From positions 124,001 to 188,000 of the forward strand of contig JAXLZZ010000005.1 of the NCBI GenBank assembly GCA_046350675.1: a DNA stretch of 64,000 bases, in the 5' to 3' direction. Source of the stretch: JAXLZZ01 sp046350675. Lineage in GTDB: Bacteria; Patescibacteriota; Saccharimonadia; Saccharimonadales; UBA4665. The translations under genes were made by a program, and so were the position numbers. Of the stretch, positions 23,455 to 33,353 are shown one piece after another (positions within the stretch are counted from its first letter, which is position 1; each line of letters begins with the position of its first letter). The notes under the pieces were generated by a model. It ran no database searches and was not told where the DNA came from. It saw nothing but the letters and a program-made list of their open reading frames with translations.

Positions 23455-24510
23455 ATGATTATCGCTGTTATTGTGCTGGGGGTATTGGTGCTTGTGCTGG
23501 CTGGTGTATTGATCTGGCAGCAGATGCGCCCTAAAACTGGAGCTGAGTCTGCGTTGTTGTTGAAACAAGATCTTACGAAGTTAAGTGATGATATTACGAC
23601 GCTCAAAGATGGCATGCAAAAGCAGCTAACTGAGCAACAACGAGTCAGCCACAAGCAGATGCAATCTCAGTCAGAGGCCAATATCAAAATCCTTCAGCAG
23701 TTAACCGAGAAGTTAACAAAGCTTGAGGGGACCAACAAGAACGTTGGTGATATCGCAAATGAATTAAAGACGCTGCAGAACGTACTGCAAAATCCCAAAC
23801 AGCGCGGTGTGCTTGGTGAATTTTATCTTGCCCAAATACTCGAGAACACTATGCCACCTGGCTCATTTGAATTGCAGTACAAACTTGGTACTGGGCTAGT
23901 GGTAGATGCGGTCGTTAAGCTCGACGACAAGGTGCTGCCAATCGACAGCAAGTTCTCGCTTGAAAATTATAATCGCTTACTTGAATCAAAGGGTGCCGAG
24001 CAAACCGCGCTGGTGAAGACATACAAAGAAGATCTTAAAAAGCGAATTGACGAAACAGCCAAGTATATCAATCCCGGCAAAGGAACGCTCGATCAGGCGT
24101 TGATGTTTATCCCTTCGGAAGCGATTTACTATGATCTGCTTGCCAATAAAGTGGGTCTTGGCAGCGTGAGTGGACGCAACCTAATTCAATATGCAGCGGA
24201 AAAGAAAGTTACCATCGTGGGGCCAAGTACATTGTCGGCAATGCTACAGACCATCATGCAGGGCCTGCGCTCTATTGAAATTCATAAAGATACAGAGAAA
24301 ATACGCAAGAATATCGAACAATTACAGAAGCATCTGATCAGTCACAATGCGTACATGCAAAAGCTTGGAAATAGCCTCGGCACGACAGTCGGCCACTTTA
24401 ACACAACCTATAAAGAACTTGGTAAAATTGACCGCGACATCGTAAAAATTGCCGACACCGAATCAGCGGTCGAACCGCTCCTGCTTGATCGTCCAAATAC
24501 TAACGACTAG
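23455..24510 (+). CDS. rmuC: RmuC-family protein
   Basis: RmuC proteins are predicted nucleases that limit recombination at inverted repeats. The 351 residues have an N-terminal membrane anchor (about 2-20), a coiled coil (about 35-105), then the conserved domain with GVLGEFYLAQILEN (about 119-132), LPIDSKFSLENY (about 160-171) and FIPSEAIYYDLL (about 218-229). It ends with a helical tail. A TAGAAT -10 lies six bases before the ATG. Its end overlaps the convergent hydrolase by eleven bases. Confidence 0.92.
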   Translation: MIIAVIVLGVLVLVLAGVLIWQQMRPKTGAESALLLKQDLTKLSDDITTLKDGMQKQLTEQQRVSHKQMQSQSEANIKILQQLTEKLTKLEGTNKNVGDIANELKTLQNVLQNPKQRGVLGEFYLAQILENTMPPGSFELQYKLGTGLVVDAVVKLDDKVLPIDSKFSLENYNRLLESKGAEQTALVKTYKEDLKKRIDETAKYINPGKGTLDQALMFIPSEAIYYDLLANKVGLGSVSGRNLIQYAAEKKVTIVGPSTLSAMLQTIMQGLRSIEIHKDTEKIRKNIEQLQKHLISHNAYMQKLGNSLGTTVGHFNTTYKELGKIDRDIVKIADTESAVEPLLLDRPNTND

Positions 24511-25846
24511 ATTTTGCTGACTTTAGTAAATCGATGACAAGGGCAGCGGTCCAGGAGAAGTTTGCGGCGCCGGCTGGTTCGCCAGTTAGAGGATCAAAGT
24601 ATTCGTAGCAGCCTGATTTTTTGACCATTTCTAGGGTGGATTCTGTTAGGGCTTCGGCATGCTTTTTAAACCCATACTGCTTCAGACCTTCGATTATAAG
24701 CCAGTTGATATTTACCCAGGTAGGACCTTGCCAGTAGAGTTTTGGGCGGAACCAGAAAGAGTTGGTTGGTACGCTTGGTGCAGGATAGGCTGGGCCAAAA
24801 GCATGCTGATTCTCTAGAAGTTTCACGAGTTTCTCGGCACGTTCTTTGTCGATAGTTCCGGCGTACAGCGGCAGTAGTGTCGCAACGGTCGGCACTTTAA
24901 TGAGATGATGCGTAATAAAGTTGCGTGAGTAGTATTGGCTAGAATAGGGATCCCAGAGTTCTTCGAGAGCTTTTTCGGTGTGTTTCATGCGTTTTTCTAG
25001 CTCGGCCGGCAAGTCTTCTTTAAGGGATTTAGCAATTTCTCGTAAATGCGTATTGTTCCTAATCAGCATGCTGTTAAAAGCTAGATCTTCGATAGCAAAT
25101 AAAGAATGGTTCAGAATTCGGTCAATGTTATAGGCTTTGCGCCGTAAACGACGCTGGATATCTAGTAGAACGAGGGCTTCGATGGTCGTAAAGCGCTGAT
25201 CAATGGGGATATGTTTGGTGTCACGCCGGAAAATATTAAGCACGCGATCGAACTTGGTTTTTTCGATAATGCGGATCCACATTGGCATTTGGTGCTCGTG
25301 CATTTCTGCCATCCAGGGCGGTGTATTATCGAGGCCTGTTTCCCAGGGATGGACTTGTAACACTAAGCCTTCGCCGTGCGGATCACGTTCGTTGTACAGC
25401 CATGAATGATAGGCTAGCAGGGAAGGATAAACTATTTTGTACCACTGGCGCCGTTCCGACCACTCCATCTTCTGACCGATTTTAACAACCGCTTCTGCAA
25501 TAACGGGAGGTTGAGTGATGCCGGAAGTCTTAACGTCATAAGGCGCATATGGGTTTACCCAGCTGCGCCAGACATTTCGGTCAGTCCGGTATTGTGGATC
25601 ATCGCGAAACACCATATTGGGCACCATGCCATTATGCCACTGCCCTCGGAGAAGACTCAGAATTTCAGTTTTTGCGCGCTCTACATCAAAATGCCGCCAG
25701 CCGATAGCAATAAAACAGCTGTCCCACAGCCATTGGTGAGGATATAGTTCTGGACCAGGTTGCGTGTAGGTGCCTCGGTCGTTCATATCCAGAACGGCTT
25801 TAGCTTCGTGTAATACGTCGCGAGGTTGGTCTTTGTCTTCCGCCAT
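24500..25846 (-). CDS. Glycoside hydrolase of the GH63/mannosylglycerate-hydrolase-like (alpha/alpha)6 type
   Basis: The 448-residue soluble protein begins with a block typical of MGH/GH63-like enzymes: YPHQWLWDSCFIAIGWRHF (about 40-58, with a probable active-site Asp), then HNGMVPNMVF. Later come HPWETGLDNTP (about 166-176) and FWFRPKLYWQGPTWVNINWL (about 362-381), also typical. Such enzymes hydrolyse alpha-glycosides such as mannosylglycerate, glucosylglycerate or oligosaccharides. It has no signal peptide, so a cytoplasmic substrate is likely. TATACT lies eight bases before the ATG. The exact substrate is not deducible. Confidence 0.85.
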   Translation of the reverse strand: MAEDKDQPRDVLHEAKAVLDMNDRGTYTQPGPELYPHQWLWDSCFIAIGWRHFDVERAKTEILSLLRGQWHNGMVPNMVFRDDPQYRTDRNVWRSWVNPYAPYDVKTSGITQPPVIAEAVVKIGQKMEWSERRQWYKIVYPSLLAYHSWLYNERDPHGEGLVLQVHPWETGLDNTPPWMAEMHEHQMPMWIRIIEKTKFDRVLNIFRRDTKHIPIDQRFTTIEALVLLDIQRRLRRKAYNIDRILNHSLFAIEDLAFNSMLIRNNTHLREIAKSLKEDLPAELEKRMKHTEKALEELWDPYSSQYYSRNFITHHLIKVPTVATLLPLYAGTIDKERAEKLVKLLENQHAFGPAYPAPSVPTNSFWFRPKLYWQGPTWVNINWLIIEGLKQYGFKKHAEALTESTLEMVKKSGCYEYFDPLTGEPAGAANFSWTAALVIDLLKSAKSSR

Positions 25847-25869
25847 ATATCTAAAGTATAGCGTATCCG

Positions 25870-26367
25870 CTAACGGTAATTTGTAAAGCTGAGCGGGAAG
25901 TCGAAATCTGCTTCACGAAGCAGCTTCATAACTGCCTGCAGATCATCTTTGCTATTGCTGGTGACGCGAACGAGATCGCCTTGAATTTGAGTTTTTACTT
26001 TTGGAAGCTTGTCGCGGATAAGCTTGGTCATTTTTTTGGCCTTTTCTTGATCGAGCCCCTTTTTGAACGGTACTTCTTGCGTTGCTTTGAGGTTACTCTC
26101 AGTAATTTCACCTGTGGTATCAAGTAGTTTCTGACTTTGGTTACGCGCAGCAAGTTTCTTGCGCACAATATCAAGGATGGCGTCAATTTGCCACTCACCG
26201 TTGCCGATAATCTTCAAGCCGTTCTTATCGGCGTCAAGCCATTCGACGGCAGCAGGCGTGCCTTTAAAATCATAGCGATTCTGGAGTTCACGCTGAACTT
26301 GATCAAAAACATTATTGAGCTCAGCTTTGTCATAATCCGAAACCGCGTCAAAAGAAAAATTTGCCAT
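25870..26367 (-). CDS. YajQ-family nucleotide-binding protein
   Basis: The 165-residue protein matches YajQ/UPF0234 throughout: the N-terminal FDAVSDYDKAELNNVFDQ, the mid segment GEWQIDAILDIVRKKLAAR, and the C-terminal KLPKVKTQIQGDLVRVTSNSKDDLQ. YajQ proteins have two ferredoxin-like domains and bind nucleotides; one homologue binds cyclic di-GMP. I see no c-di-GMP enzymes here, so the ligand is open. TATAAT (26374-26379) is six bases before the ATG, so a leaderless mRNA is expected. Confidence 0.95.
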   Translation of the reverse strand: MANFSFDAVSDYDKAELNNVFDQVQRELQNRYDFKGTPAAVEWLDADKNGLKIIGNGEWQIDAILDIVRKKLAARNQSQKLLDTTGEITESNLKATQEVPFKKGLDQEKAKKMTKLIRDKLPKVKTQIQGDLVRVTSNSKDDLQAVMKLLREADFDFPLSFTNYR

Positions 26368-26390
26368 GGGGCTATTATAGCGTATGAAGG

Positions 26391-26663
26391 TTAGATGAGT
26401 TCGATGTTGGTGACTCCGGCAACTGCTGGGCCACCAAGTCTGGGAACTTCTTCAATCTCGACTCGACCCGTGCTTAGTCGTTCGCGAAAAGCTGCATCTT
26501 GTTGTGCAAGGAAGGCAGTGCCTTCCGCAGCAAGTGTACGACTCCTCGCATCGGATGCTTCGATTTGCTCGCGCAAAGTGGGGCTAGAGGGCGGATTGTC
26601 AGGTTCAACGGCTTGGCCATTTGCAAAAATCGTCTCAAAGCTTTGTCTTTGAATGTTAACCAT
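26391..26663 (-). CDS. Hypothetical protein, 90 aa
   Basis: I do not recognise this small protein. I use ATG 26663, because GGAGG lies seven bases upstream of it. The frame continues upstream to 26765 with a hydrophobic stretch, but there is no initiation site for that form; a membrane-anchored longer version cannot be excluded. It is mostly helical, polar and alanine-rich (EASDARSRTLAAEGTAFLAQQDAAF), with a C-terminal Gly/Val segment. Confidence 0.55.
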   Translation of the reverse strand: MVNIQRQSFETIFANGQAVEPDNPPSSPTLREQIEASDARSRTLAAEGTAFLAQQDAAFRERLSTGRVEIEEVPRLGGPAVAGVTNIELI

Positions 26664-26808
26664 TGCACACCTCCACGATGTTTGTTTTTGCTGGTTGTTT
26701 TTAGTGTACACCACAGCAATAGTGATAAATATTACAAACAGTACGGTAGCTATTAAGCATAACAAGGGTGCGTAACTAATCAGCTACTGGTATACTTATT
26801 AGCAATAT

Positions 26809-27864
26809 ATGAGCTACCAAAATCCCCGTATTGCCGAGACTGCTGAATTGCTCAAAAAGCGTGCTGCAGAACTCGAGAATAAAGCCGATATCTTGCGTGC
26901 TATTGAACTGAAAGCATTGTTTGATGAGATTAAGACGCTACCTCCTGAAGAGCGCGGTGCATTTGGGCAAGAAGTAAATAAACTACGGCAAGCTCTCCAA
27001 AAAGTGGTAGATGCTGCTCGTGACGAAGAAAATACGTTACCTCCTATCGATATCACCGCACCGTTTGATATAAATACGCCCCAGGATAAACGACCGGAGC
27101 TTTTACCTAGCGAAAATGGCAGTAAGCATCCACTCATGACAGAATTAGAAACCGTACTCGATATTTTTTATCGCATGGGCTTTACTGCTGTTGAGTCACG
27201 TGAGATTGATGATGATTATCATATGTTTGGGGCGCTCAATTTCCCAGAAGGCCACCCAGCGCGTGATGATTACGACACTTTTATGACGACCCAAACAGAC
27301 AAGAATAGCAAGCAATTTATCGCCCCAGCCCATACGTCTACGATGCAAAATCGTGTGCTAAAAGACCAAAAAGCTAAACTCGAGGATGATCAGCCGATTG
27401 CCGTTGTAATTCCTGGTCGCGTTTTCCGTAACGAAGACCTCGACGCTCGCCACGAACACACGTTCTATCAGCTCGAAGGTATTTACGTTGGCAAGGGCGT
27501 GCATGCCGGTAATTTAATCGCCACACTTAAAACTTTCTTACAGGAATATTACGGCAAAGAGCTCGATGTAATGACTCAGCCATTTTACTTCCCGTTCACC
27601 GAACCATCATTTGAGTTTGCTCTTAGCTGTCCATTTTGCGATAAAAAAGGCTGTCATATATGCTCTCAAACCGGCTGGATTGAGCTTCTTGGCTGTGGCA
27701 TGATTCACCCAAATGTACTTAAAGAAGCCGGTATTGACCCACAAGTGTACACCGGTTTTGCTTGGGGTGGTGGTATTGAGCGCTTAGTGATGATGAAATA
27801 CGGCATCGAAGACATTCGCCACTTCGAATCTGGCAAACTAGACTTCTTGAGGCAGTTCAAATGA
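26809..27864 (+). CDS. pheS: Phenylalanyl-tRNA synthetase alpha subunit
   Basis: PheS is the catalytic half of the (alpha-beta)2 synthetase. The 351 residues have an N-terminal coiled coil (about 10-85), then motif 1 near 125-150, motif 2 VFRNEDLDARHEHTFYQLEG (about 204-223) and motif 3 GFAWGGGIERLVMMKYGI (about 317-334). CPFCDKKGCHIC (about 274-285) is a cysteine cluster that could bind Zn. It overlaps pheT by four bases (ATGA), giving translational coupling. TATACT is 13 bases before the ATG. Confidence 0.97.
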   Translation: MSYQNPRIAETAELLKKRAAELENKADILRAIELKALFDEIKTLPPEERGAFGQEVNKLRQALQKVVDAARDEENTLPPIDITAPFDINTPQDKRPELLPSENGSKHPLMTELETVLDIFYRMGFTAVESREIDDDYHMFGALNFPEGHPARDDYDTFMTTQTDKNSKQFIAPAHTSTMQNRVLKDQKAKLEDDQPIAVVIPGRVFRNEDLDARHEHTFYQLEGIYVGKGVHAGNLIATLKTFLQEYYGKELDVMTQPFYFPFTEPSFEFALSCPFCDKKGCHICSQTGWIELLGCGMIHPNVLKEAGIDPQVYTGFAWGGGIERLVMMKYGIEDIRHFESGKLDFLRQFK

Positions 27865-30395
27865 AAATAACACTTAATTCTATCCGCAATGTTAGCCAGG
27901 TCTTTAAGGCGAGTGATGATCTGACAGCTATTGGTGTGGAGGAGCTCGTGACAAAGATTGGCGCTCAATTGGGTGCGGTTGAGGAAGTGGTTGAGCTAGG
28001 TCCGAAGTACCAAGGAATTATCATTGCCAAAGTCATCTCATGCGAAAAACATCCAAATGCCGATAAGCTTAGTGTTTGCCTAATCGATGACAATGGTGCT
28101 GTTAAAGATGTACCGCGTGACGACGACGGTTTGGTGCAAGTAGTGTGTGGTGCACCAAATGTACGTGCAGGTCTAACAGTAGCATGGTTGCCACCAGGTG
28201 CTACGGTGCCAAGTACAGTCGATGATGACCCATTTGTGCTTGAAGCTCGTGAGCTACGTGGTGTCGTGAGCAATGGCATGTTAGCGTCGCCCAAAGAATT
28301 GGCAATTGGCGACAGCCACGAAGGAATTCTCGAGATTGATGGCAAGCACGAAGCAGGGAGCGACTTTGCAGAAGCGTTTAAACTTTCTGACGAGGTTGTG
28401 ATTGATATCGAGAATAAGATGTTTACGCATCGTCCTGATTGCTTTGGCTGGTTTGGAGTCACACGCGAGATTGCTGGTATTCAAGGCAAAACGTTCACGA
28501 GCCCTGATTGGTATAGTGCAACCCCTGAACTACCTGAAATCAGTCAAGAGACACTGCCGGTGAAAGTCATCAACGAGCTCCCGACTTTGGTCCCGCGCTT
28601 TACGATGGTGTCGCTAAGCAATGTCAAGGTTGGCCCAAGCCCAGTATGGCTCCAAGTACTGCTATCAAAAGTAGGACAGAAGTCTATTAATAATATCGTT
28701 GACCTAACGAACTACTACATGTTGCTGACTGGACAGCCACTGCACGCCTACGATTACGACAAAGTTAGCAAGTTAACCAAAGAAGACGGCGCCACGATTA
28801 TTATCCGTCATCCGAATAAAGGCGAAAAAATTGCACTCTTAAATGGCAAAGAAATCGAGCCACGCGAAGAAGCGATCATGATTGCTACAGACGATACGCT
28901 AATTGGCGTTGGCGGGGCAATGGGTGGCACCGAAACTGAGGTCGATGAAAACACGACTAATGTCATTGTAGAATGTGGTAATTTCGACATGTACTCAATT
29001 CGCCGAACCACTATGGCGCATGGTTTGTTTACGGATGCAGTTACACGGTTCAACAAAGGTCAAAGCCCGCTCCAATGTCTGGCTGTACTGATCAAAGCTG
29101 CTTCAGACATGCAGCGTATGGGTGGTGGAGAATTCGCTAGTCATATTATTGATGAAAACCAGGTCCAGGCCATTGGCAACTACAACTCACTGCATAAACC
29201 TGTTGCGTTAACCGTTGAGTTTATTAACAGTCGACTCGGCTTACACTTAACAAGTAAAGAGATTGCTACAATTCTTGAGAATGTGGAATTCAATGTGGAG
29301 CAAGAGGGTAATGATCTCACAGTTGCAGCACCGTTTTGGCGCACTGATATAGAAATTCCTGAGGACATTGTTGAAGAGGTTGGGCGTCTCTACGGTTTTG
29401 ATAAGTTACCACTCGAGCTACCAAAACGGGATCTAACCCCAGCGCAGCCAAATTCACTCCTGAGTGCTAAAGCAGCGATCCGTAACCGGCTAAGCAAGGC
29501 CGGTGCCAATGAAATCTTGTCTTACAGCTTTGTGCACGACAATCTGCTTGAAAAGACGGGACAAGATCCAGCCAAAGCATTCCAAATCAGCAACGCCTTA
29601 AGTCCAGATCTGCAATACTACCGCATCAGTATGATGCCCAGCCTGCTCGAAAAAGTGCACCCCAATAGCAAAGCTGGTTATGCCGAATTCGCCTTATTTG
29701 AGATTGGCAAAACACATAGCCTTGATCATGGCCAAGACGATGATGGCTTACCAAAAGAATTCGAAATTACCGCATTGGTGCTTGCCGCCAATAATAAGCT
29801 TAAAAAAGTCGGCGCAGCCTACTATCAAGCTCAAAAGTATCTGCAGGAGCTAACAGGAGTTGAATTAGAATTTGCCCCCGTGGGTGACGATATGAAAGAG
29901 TACCCAATCGTACAACCCTATGATCTTAAGCGCGCGGCACTGGTTAGTATCAAGGGCGGCGCGTTCTTAGGTATCATCGGAGAGTTTAAGCCAAGTGTTC
30001 GCTCGGCCCTAAAGCTGCCCAATTATGTAGCTGGCTTTGAAGTTGACACCGAGGTTCTTGAGCGTGTTCTCGCAAAGAATATCGACTACAAACCGTTACC
30101 AAAATTCCCAGGAGTAAAGCAGGATATTACACTGCGTGTTGCAGCAGACTTATCGTTGCAAGAACTCGACGGTTTCATTTGGAATGAATTAGGCAAAGTT
30201 CGCCCGCAAAACGTCTTGCATACACTAAAGCCAATCGATATCTACCAAGCAGACGACGATCAAAAGCACAAGAACGTTACCTTGCGCCTTAGCATCGCCA
30301 GTTATGAGCGTACCCTCACAGACAAAGAAGTCGCCAAGCTACTCGATGCTGTCGCAGCTGCTGCCAAGCAAACTTTCAACGCTGAACGAGTATGA
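27861..30395 (+). CDS. pheT: Phenylalanyl-tRNA synthetase beta subunit
   Basis: The 844-residue beta subunit has the full order: an EMAP/OB tRNA-binding domain (about 45-165, containing CEKHPNADKLSVC), B3/B4 editing (about 230-390), B5 (about 425-500), a catalytic-like core with ILSYSFV near 550, and a C-terminal FDX-ACB domain (about 745-843) starting FPGVKQDITLRV. It overlaps pheS upstream and the DUF2207 gene downstream by four bases each. Confidence 0.97.
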   Translation: MKITLNSIRNVSQVFKASDDLTAIGVEELVTKIGAQLGAVEEVVELGPKYQGIIIAKVISCEKHPNADKLSVCLIDDNGAVKDVPRDDDGLVQVVCGAPNVRAGLTVAWLPPGATVPSTVDDDPFVLEARELRGVVSNGMLASPKELAIGDSHEGILEIDGKHEAGSDFAEAFKLSDEVVIDIENKMFTHRPDCFGWFGVTREIAGIQGKTFTSPDWYSATPELPEISQETLPVKVINELPTLVPRFTMVSLSNVKVGPSPVWLQVLLSKVGQKSINNIVDLTNYYMLLTGQPLHAYDYDKVSKLTKEDGATIIIRHPNKGEKIALLNGKEIEPREEAIMIATDDTLIGVGGAMGGTETEVDENTTNVIVECGNFDMYSIRRTTMAHGLFTDAVTRFNKGQSPLQCLAVLIKAASDMQRMGGGEFASHIIDENQVQAIGNYNSLHKPVALTVEFINSRLGLHLTSKEIATILENVEFNVEQEGNDLTVAAPFWRTDIEIPEDIVEEVGRLYGFDKLPLELPKRDLTPAQPNSLLSAKAAIRNRLSKAGANEILSYSFVHDNLLEKTGQDPAKAFQISNALSPDLQYYRISMMPSLLEKVHPNSKAGYAEFALFEIGKTHSLDHGQDDDGLPKEFEITALVLAANNKLKKVGAAYYQAQKYLQELTGVELEFAPVGDDMKEYPIVQPYDLKRAALVSIKGGAFLGIIGEFKPSVRSALKLPNYVAGFEVDTEVLERVLAKNIDYKPLPKFPGVKQDITLRVAADLSLQELDGFIWNELGKVRPQNVLHTLKPIDIYQADDDQKHKNVTLRLSIASYERTLTDKEVAKLLDAVAAAAKQTFNAERV

Positions 30396-32146
30396 GACGA
30401 ATAAGAGTACTTGTTGCAAGTCTCGGATTTGCAGCTGTTATGCTGCTGCCAAACGTTGCGGCTGCAGACGTAAATGACTTTACGATCACAAGTTTTAAAT
30501 CAGATCAAACGCTAACGAGAAAAGACAAGCAGGGCGAGCTGCGCATCGTAGAGCGGATTAACGTTGAGTTCACCGACCAAAATCATGGTCTATTGCGCGC
30601 AATCCCAAAGTCCTATAAGAATCATTCCTTGCAGATTCATATGAACAAGATTAGCTCGGACACAGGAGCGCCAACTGAATACAGTACCTATGACTCAAAT
30701 GGCAACAAAGTCTTTAAGATTGGCGATCCAGACAAAACAGTCACTGGCGCACAGCAATACACCATCGACTATACGGTACGCAATGTCATTACGTTCTATG
30801 ATGCGTTCGATGAACTCTACTGGGACGTTAACGGCGATCAGTGGCCACAACCCTTTGGCAAAGTAGAAGCTACGATCCATCTACCGAAAGGGCTCGTGCA
30901 GAGCAAGCAGCCTGTGTGCTACACCGGAAGCTACGGAAGCACCACACGTAACTGCAACATAACTACGCAGGGCGATACGGTGACCGTCTTAACAACCGAG
31001 CCCCTATCTGGTTACCAAGGCCTCACGTATGCACTGGCTTTCAAGAAGGGTTATTTCCAACCATCGACTTGGTATGAAACAACAGGGGAGTACTCACCCT
31101 TGATTATTGGTATAGTCGTACCAACGGCTATGATTGGCGGCATGGCTCTGATGGCTTGGTGGCGTCGTGGTCGCGACTCTAAGAGCAGGGGTGTGATTGT
31201 GCCGCAGTATAATGCGCCTGATAATTTATCGCCGCTTCAAGTGGATGGGCTGAATGACTTTAATGTTGGAAACGTGGGCATAACAGCTACTATTGTAGAC
31301 CTGGCCATTAGAGGGCACCTACAGATAATAGAAACCAAGCAAGCTAAGAGACTGCGTAAAGACACTGTGAACTATAGCCTCAAACTCACCGACAAAGATT
31401 TTTCGGATCTTGATGAAGACGAGTTGAAAATTATTGGTGATGTATTCACGCAGCAAACGCCTAACGAAACAATCAACATAACAGAACACAAGAATAAACT
31501 GTATAGCACTGCAACTTACATCCGCACCCACGTTAAACAATGGCTCAAAGATAATGACTACTTACGAAGTAAAGTACCAGGCGCTAACCGCCGGCTTGCA
31601 CAAAAAATTGTCGTTGCACTTATTGTGCTGCTTGCTGTGTTTGTCTACAGCGGCTGGTTTACTCTAATTGGCATTGGCATCGGCGTTACAATTGCTGTTA
31701 TTTGTTGGATGGCTATGGATGCGCGTACTGAAAAGGGTGTGGCTGCAAAAGAGCATATCGAAGGCCTCAAACTGTATCTCAATGTTGCCGAGAAAGAACG
31801 CATCAACAAGCTGCAATCGCCGAACGCAAAGTATGCCGAAAAGACTAATGAGCCCCAAAAAACGGTTCAGCTTTTTGAGAAGCTACTACCCTATGCGATC
31901 GTGCTAGGTGTTGAGAACCAATGGGCGAAGCAATTTGAGACGCTCTATACTACGCCGCCAGATTGGTATAGCGGCAACAACTGGCGCACCTTTAATGCGG
32001 TCTACCTGACTTCTCACCTCAACGAAGGCATCGGCTCGGCAGTCAACACAGCCTTCAGCTCACCAAGTAGCAGCGGCAGTAGTGGTTCTGGCGGAGGTGG
32101 CTTCTCTGGCGGCGGAGGCGGCGGCGGCGGAGGTGGTGGATGGTAG
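30392..32146 (+). CDS. DUF2207 membrane protein with poly-glycine C-terminus
   Basis: The 584-residue protein has a signal peptide (about 1-25), an extracytoplasmic DUF2207 beta domain (about 26-225), a membrane segment (about 232-254), a cytoplasmic winged-helix-like part (about 275-395), and two further segments (about 404-440). The tail from about 553 is Ser/Gly-rich and ends FSGGGGGGGGGGGW, the standard ending of DUF2207 proteins. The function is unknown; these are widespread surface proteins in Saccharibacteria and Gram-positives. The ATG overlaps the pheT stop. The adjacent Nudix gene overlaps its last codons by seven bases. Confidence 0.92.
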   Translation: MRRIRVLVASLGFAAVMLLPNVAAADVNDFTITSFKSDQTLTRKDKQGELRIVERINVEFTDQNHGLLRAIPKSYKNHSLQIHMNKISSDTGAPTEYSTYDSNGNKVFKIGDPDKTVTGAQQYTIDYTVRNVITFYDAFDELYWDVNGDQWPQPFGKVEATIHLPKGLVQSKQPVCYTGSYGSTTRNCNITTQGDTVTVLTTEPLSGYQGLTYALAFKKGYFQPSTWYETTGEYSPLIIGIVVPTAMIGGMALMAWWRRGRDSKSRGVIVPQYNAPDNLSPLQVDGLNDFNVGNVGITATIVDLAIRGHLQIIETKQAKRLRKDTVNYSLKLTDKDFSDLDEDELKIIGDVFTQQTPNETINITEHKNKLYSTATYIRTHVKQWLKDNDYLRSKVPGANRRLAQKIVVALIVLLAVFVYSGWFTLIGIGIGVTIAVICWMAMDARTEKGVAAKEHIEGLKLYLNVAEKERINKLQSPNAKYAEKTNEPQKTVQLFEKLLPYAIVLGVENQWAKQFETLYTTPPDWYSGNNWRTFNAVYLTSHLNEGIGSAVNTAFSSPSSSGSSGSGGGGFSGGGGGGGGGGGW

Positions 32147-32619
32147 CCGACTTCAGGTTTAATTACGCACCTCGCGATACTGGCAGAGGAATCGTTCTGC
32201 ACAAGAATAAGATACTGCTTATTGAGCGATGGCGGGATGGTTTGCACTATTTCTCCATACCCGGTGGTGGCATAGAAGAGGGTGAAACACCCGAAGAGGC
32301 GGCAACCCGAGAGATACACGAAGAGACTTCAATTAAGGTGAAGACTGAGAGGCTGGTGTTGGTAATGCAAGACGGTGCAATTCAACACCACATATATCTA
32401 TGTGAGTATCTTGATGGTGAGCCACAGCTTCACCCAGATGCTCCCGAGGCTATTGCTAATGACCCTAACAACAGGTTTGAGCCATGTTGGGTGCCGCTCA
32501 CAGAGGACTTAGAAACACTTTTGTTTACATATTGGGCTCCAATCGAACCTGCGCTGATCGAGGGACTCAAGCACGGCTTCCCAGACGAACCAATCGTAGT
32601 TACTGCCAGCCAAAAATAA
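32140..32619 (+). CDS. Nudix hydrolase
   Basis: The 159 residues carry a complete Nudix box, GGGIEEGETPEEAATREIHEETSI (about 42-65), given here by its anchors GGGIEEGE and REIHEET. Nudix enzymes split nucleoside diphosphates linked to another group, often as housecleaning. The box is followed by a beta-rich segment with HHIYLCEY. No substrate marker is visible. It starts inside the end of the DUF2207 gene. Confidence 0.93.
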   Translation: MVADFRFNYAPRDTGRGIVLHKNKILLIERWRDGLHYFSIPGGGIEEGETPEEAATREIHEETSIKVKTERLVLVMQDGAIQHHIYLCEYLDGEPQLHPDAPEAIANDPNNRFEPCWVPLTEDLETLLFTYWAPIEPALIEGLKHGFPDEPIVVTASQK

Positions 32620-32653
32620 GCTATACTAGGTGTAACAACATAACGGAGGGAAC

Positions 32654-33199
32654 ATGGCCCGAAAAAGAGACCGAGCTGTTGCATGGTTTTTCGCGATAAT
32701 TTTCATCATTTCGTCATCAGCATTGACGATAGCGATTATCCTTTCAACCATCCAGAGCAATAGTAAAAAAGACGATACACAAGCCAATCAGAAACAGGAG
32801 CAGAAAGTGGACCCAGCAAATCAATTACAAGGCAAACCGCTTGCCAACTTTACGCCAATTACTTCACCAGTAACCGAATTGCAAAAGATCGACACCACGC
32901 CAGGCACTGGCAAGGAAGTAAAAGCCGGAGACACCGTGACAGTGGACTATACCGGAGCAGTAGCTTCTACCGGCATTGTGTTCCAGTCGTCTAAAGACAT
33001 GGGAAAGCCCGTGAGCTTTGGCTTGAGCCAGGTGATTGCTGGCTGGTCGCAGGGTATCCCAGGCATGAAAGAGGGCGGCACGCGTCGTTTGATCATTCCA
33101 GCGCAGCTAGCTTATGCCGGCAACCCGCCACAAGGCTCAGGCATTCCAGCTGATGCCGATCTTGTCTTTGACGTGACTGTGCATAAAGTCGGCCAATAA
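32654..33199 (+). CDS. FKBP-type peptidyl-prolyl isomerase, membrane-anchored
   Basis: The 181-residue protein has an N-terminal anchor (about 10-32), a polar Lys/Gln linker, and an FKBP domain (about 80-180) starting GKEVKAGDTVTVDYTGAVAS, with QVIAGWSQGIPGMKEGG and RRLIIPAQLAYAG. The active-site aromatics are partly kept (Tyr, Phe, Trp, Tyr). It would help fold secreted or surface proteins. It has an SD CGGAGGGA six bases before the ATG and a TATACT 27 bases before that. Confidence 0.94.
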   Translation: MARKRDRAVAWFFAIIFIISSSALTIAIILSTIQSNSKKDDTQANQKQEQKVDPANQLQGKPLANFTPITSPVTELQKIDTTPGTGKEVKAGDTVTVDYTGAVASTGIVFQSSKDMGKPVSFGLSQVIAGWSQGIPGMKEGGTRRLIIPAQLAYAGNPPQGSGIPADADLVFDVTVHKVGQ

Positions 33200-33318
33200 T
33201 TCCTGTCCAGAGAGACAAAAAACGTAAAATAAGCGGAGCGCTATCCCTAGTGTAGCCTTCTAATGCTACTACACCACAGGTAGCGTATATGGTGGTAAAA
33301 AGCACAATATGTAGTGTA

Positions 33319-33347
33319 TTGATTTACGTCCAGGCGCTATATATAAT
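33319..33347 (+). promoter_or_regulatory. Promoter of the glutaredoxin gene
   Basis: TTGATT (33319-33324), 17 bases, perfect TATAAT (33342-33347). The predicted start at about 33354 leaves a leader of about 156 bases, by far the longest clear leader in a window where most mRNAs look leaderless. Confidence 0.8.
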
Positions 33348-33353
33348 TCTTGT

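Noticed and set aside
32014..32319. Minus-strand proline-rich frame
   Set aside because: It is the antisense of the poly-glycine tail of the DUF2207 protein.
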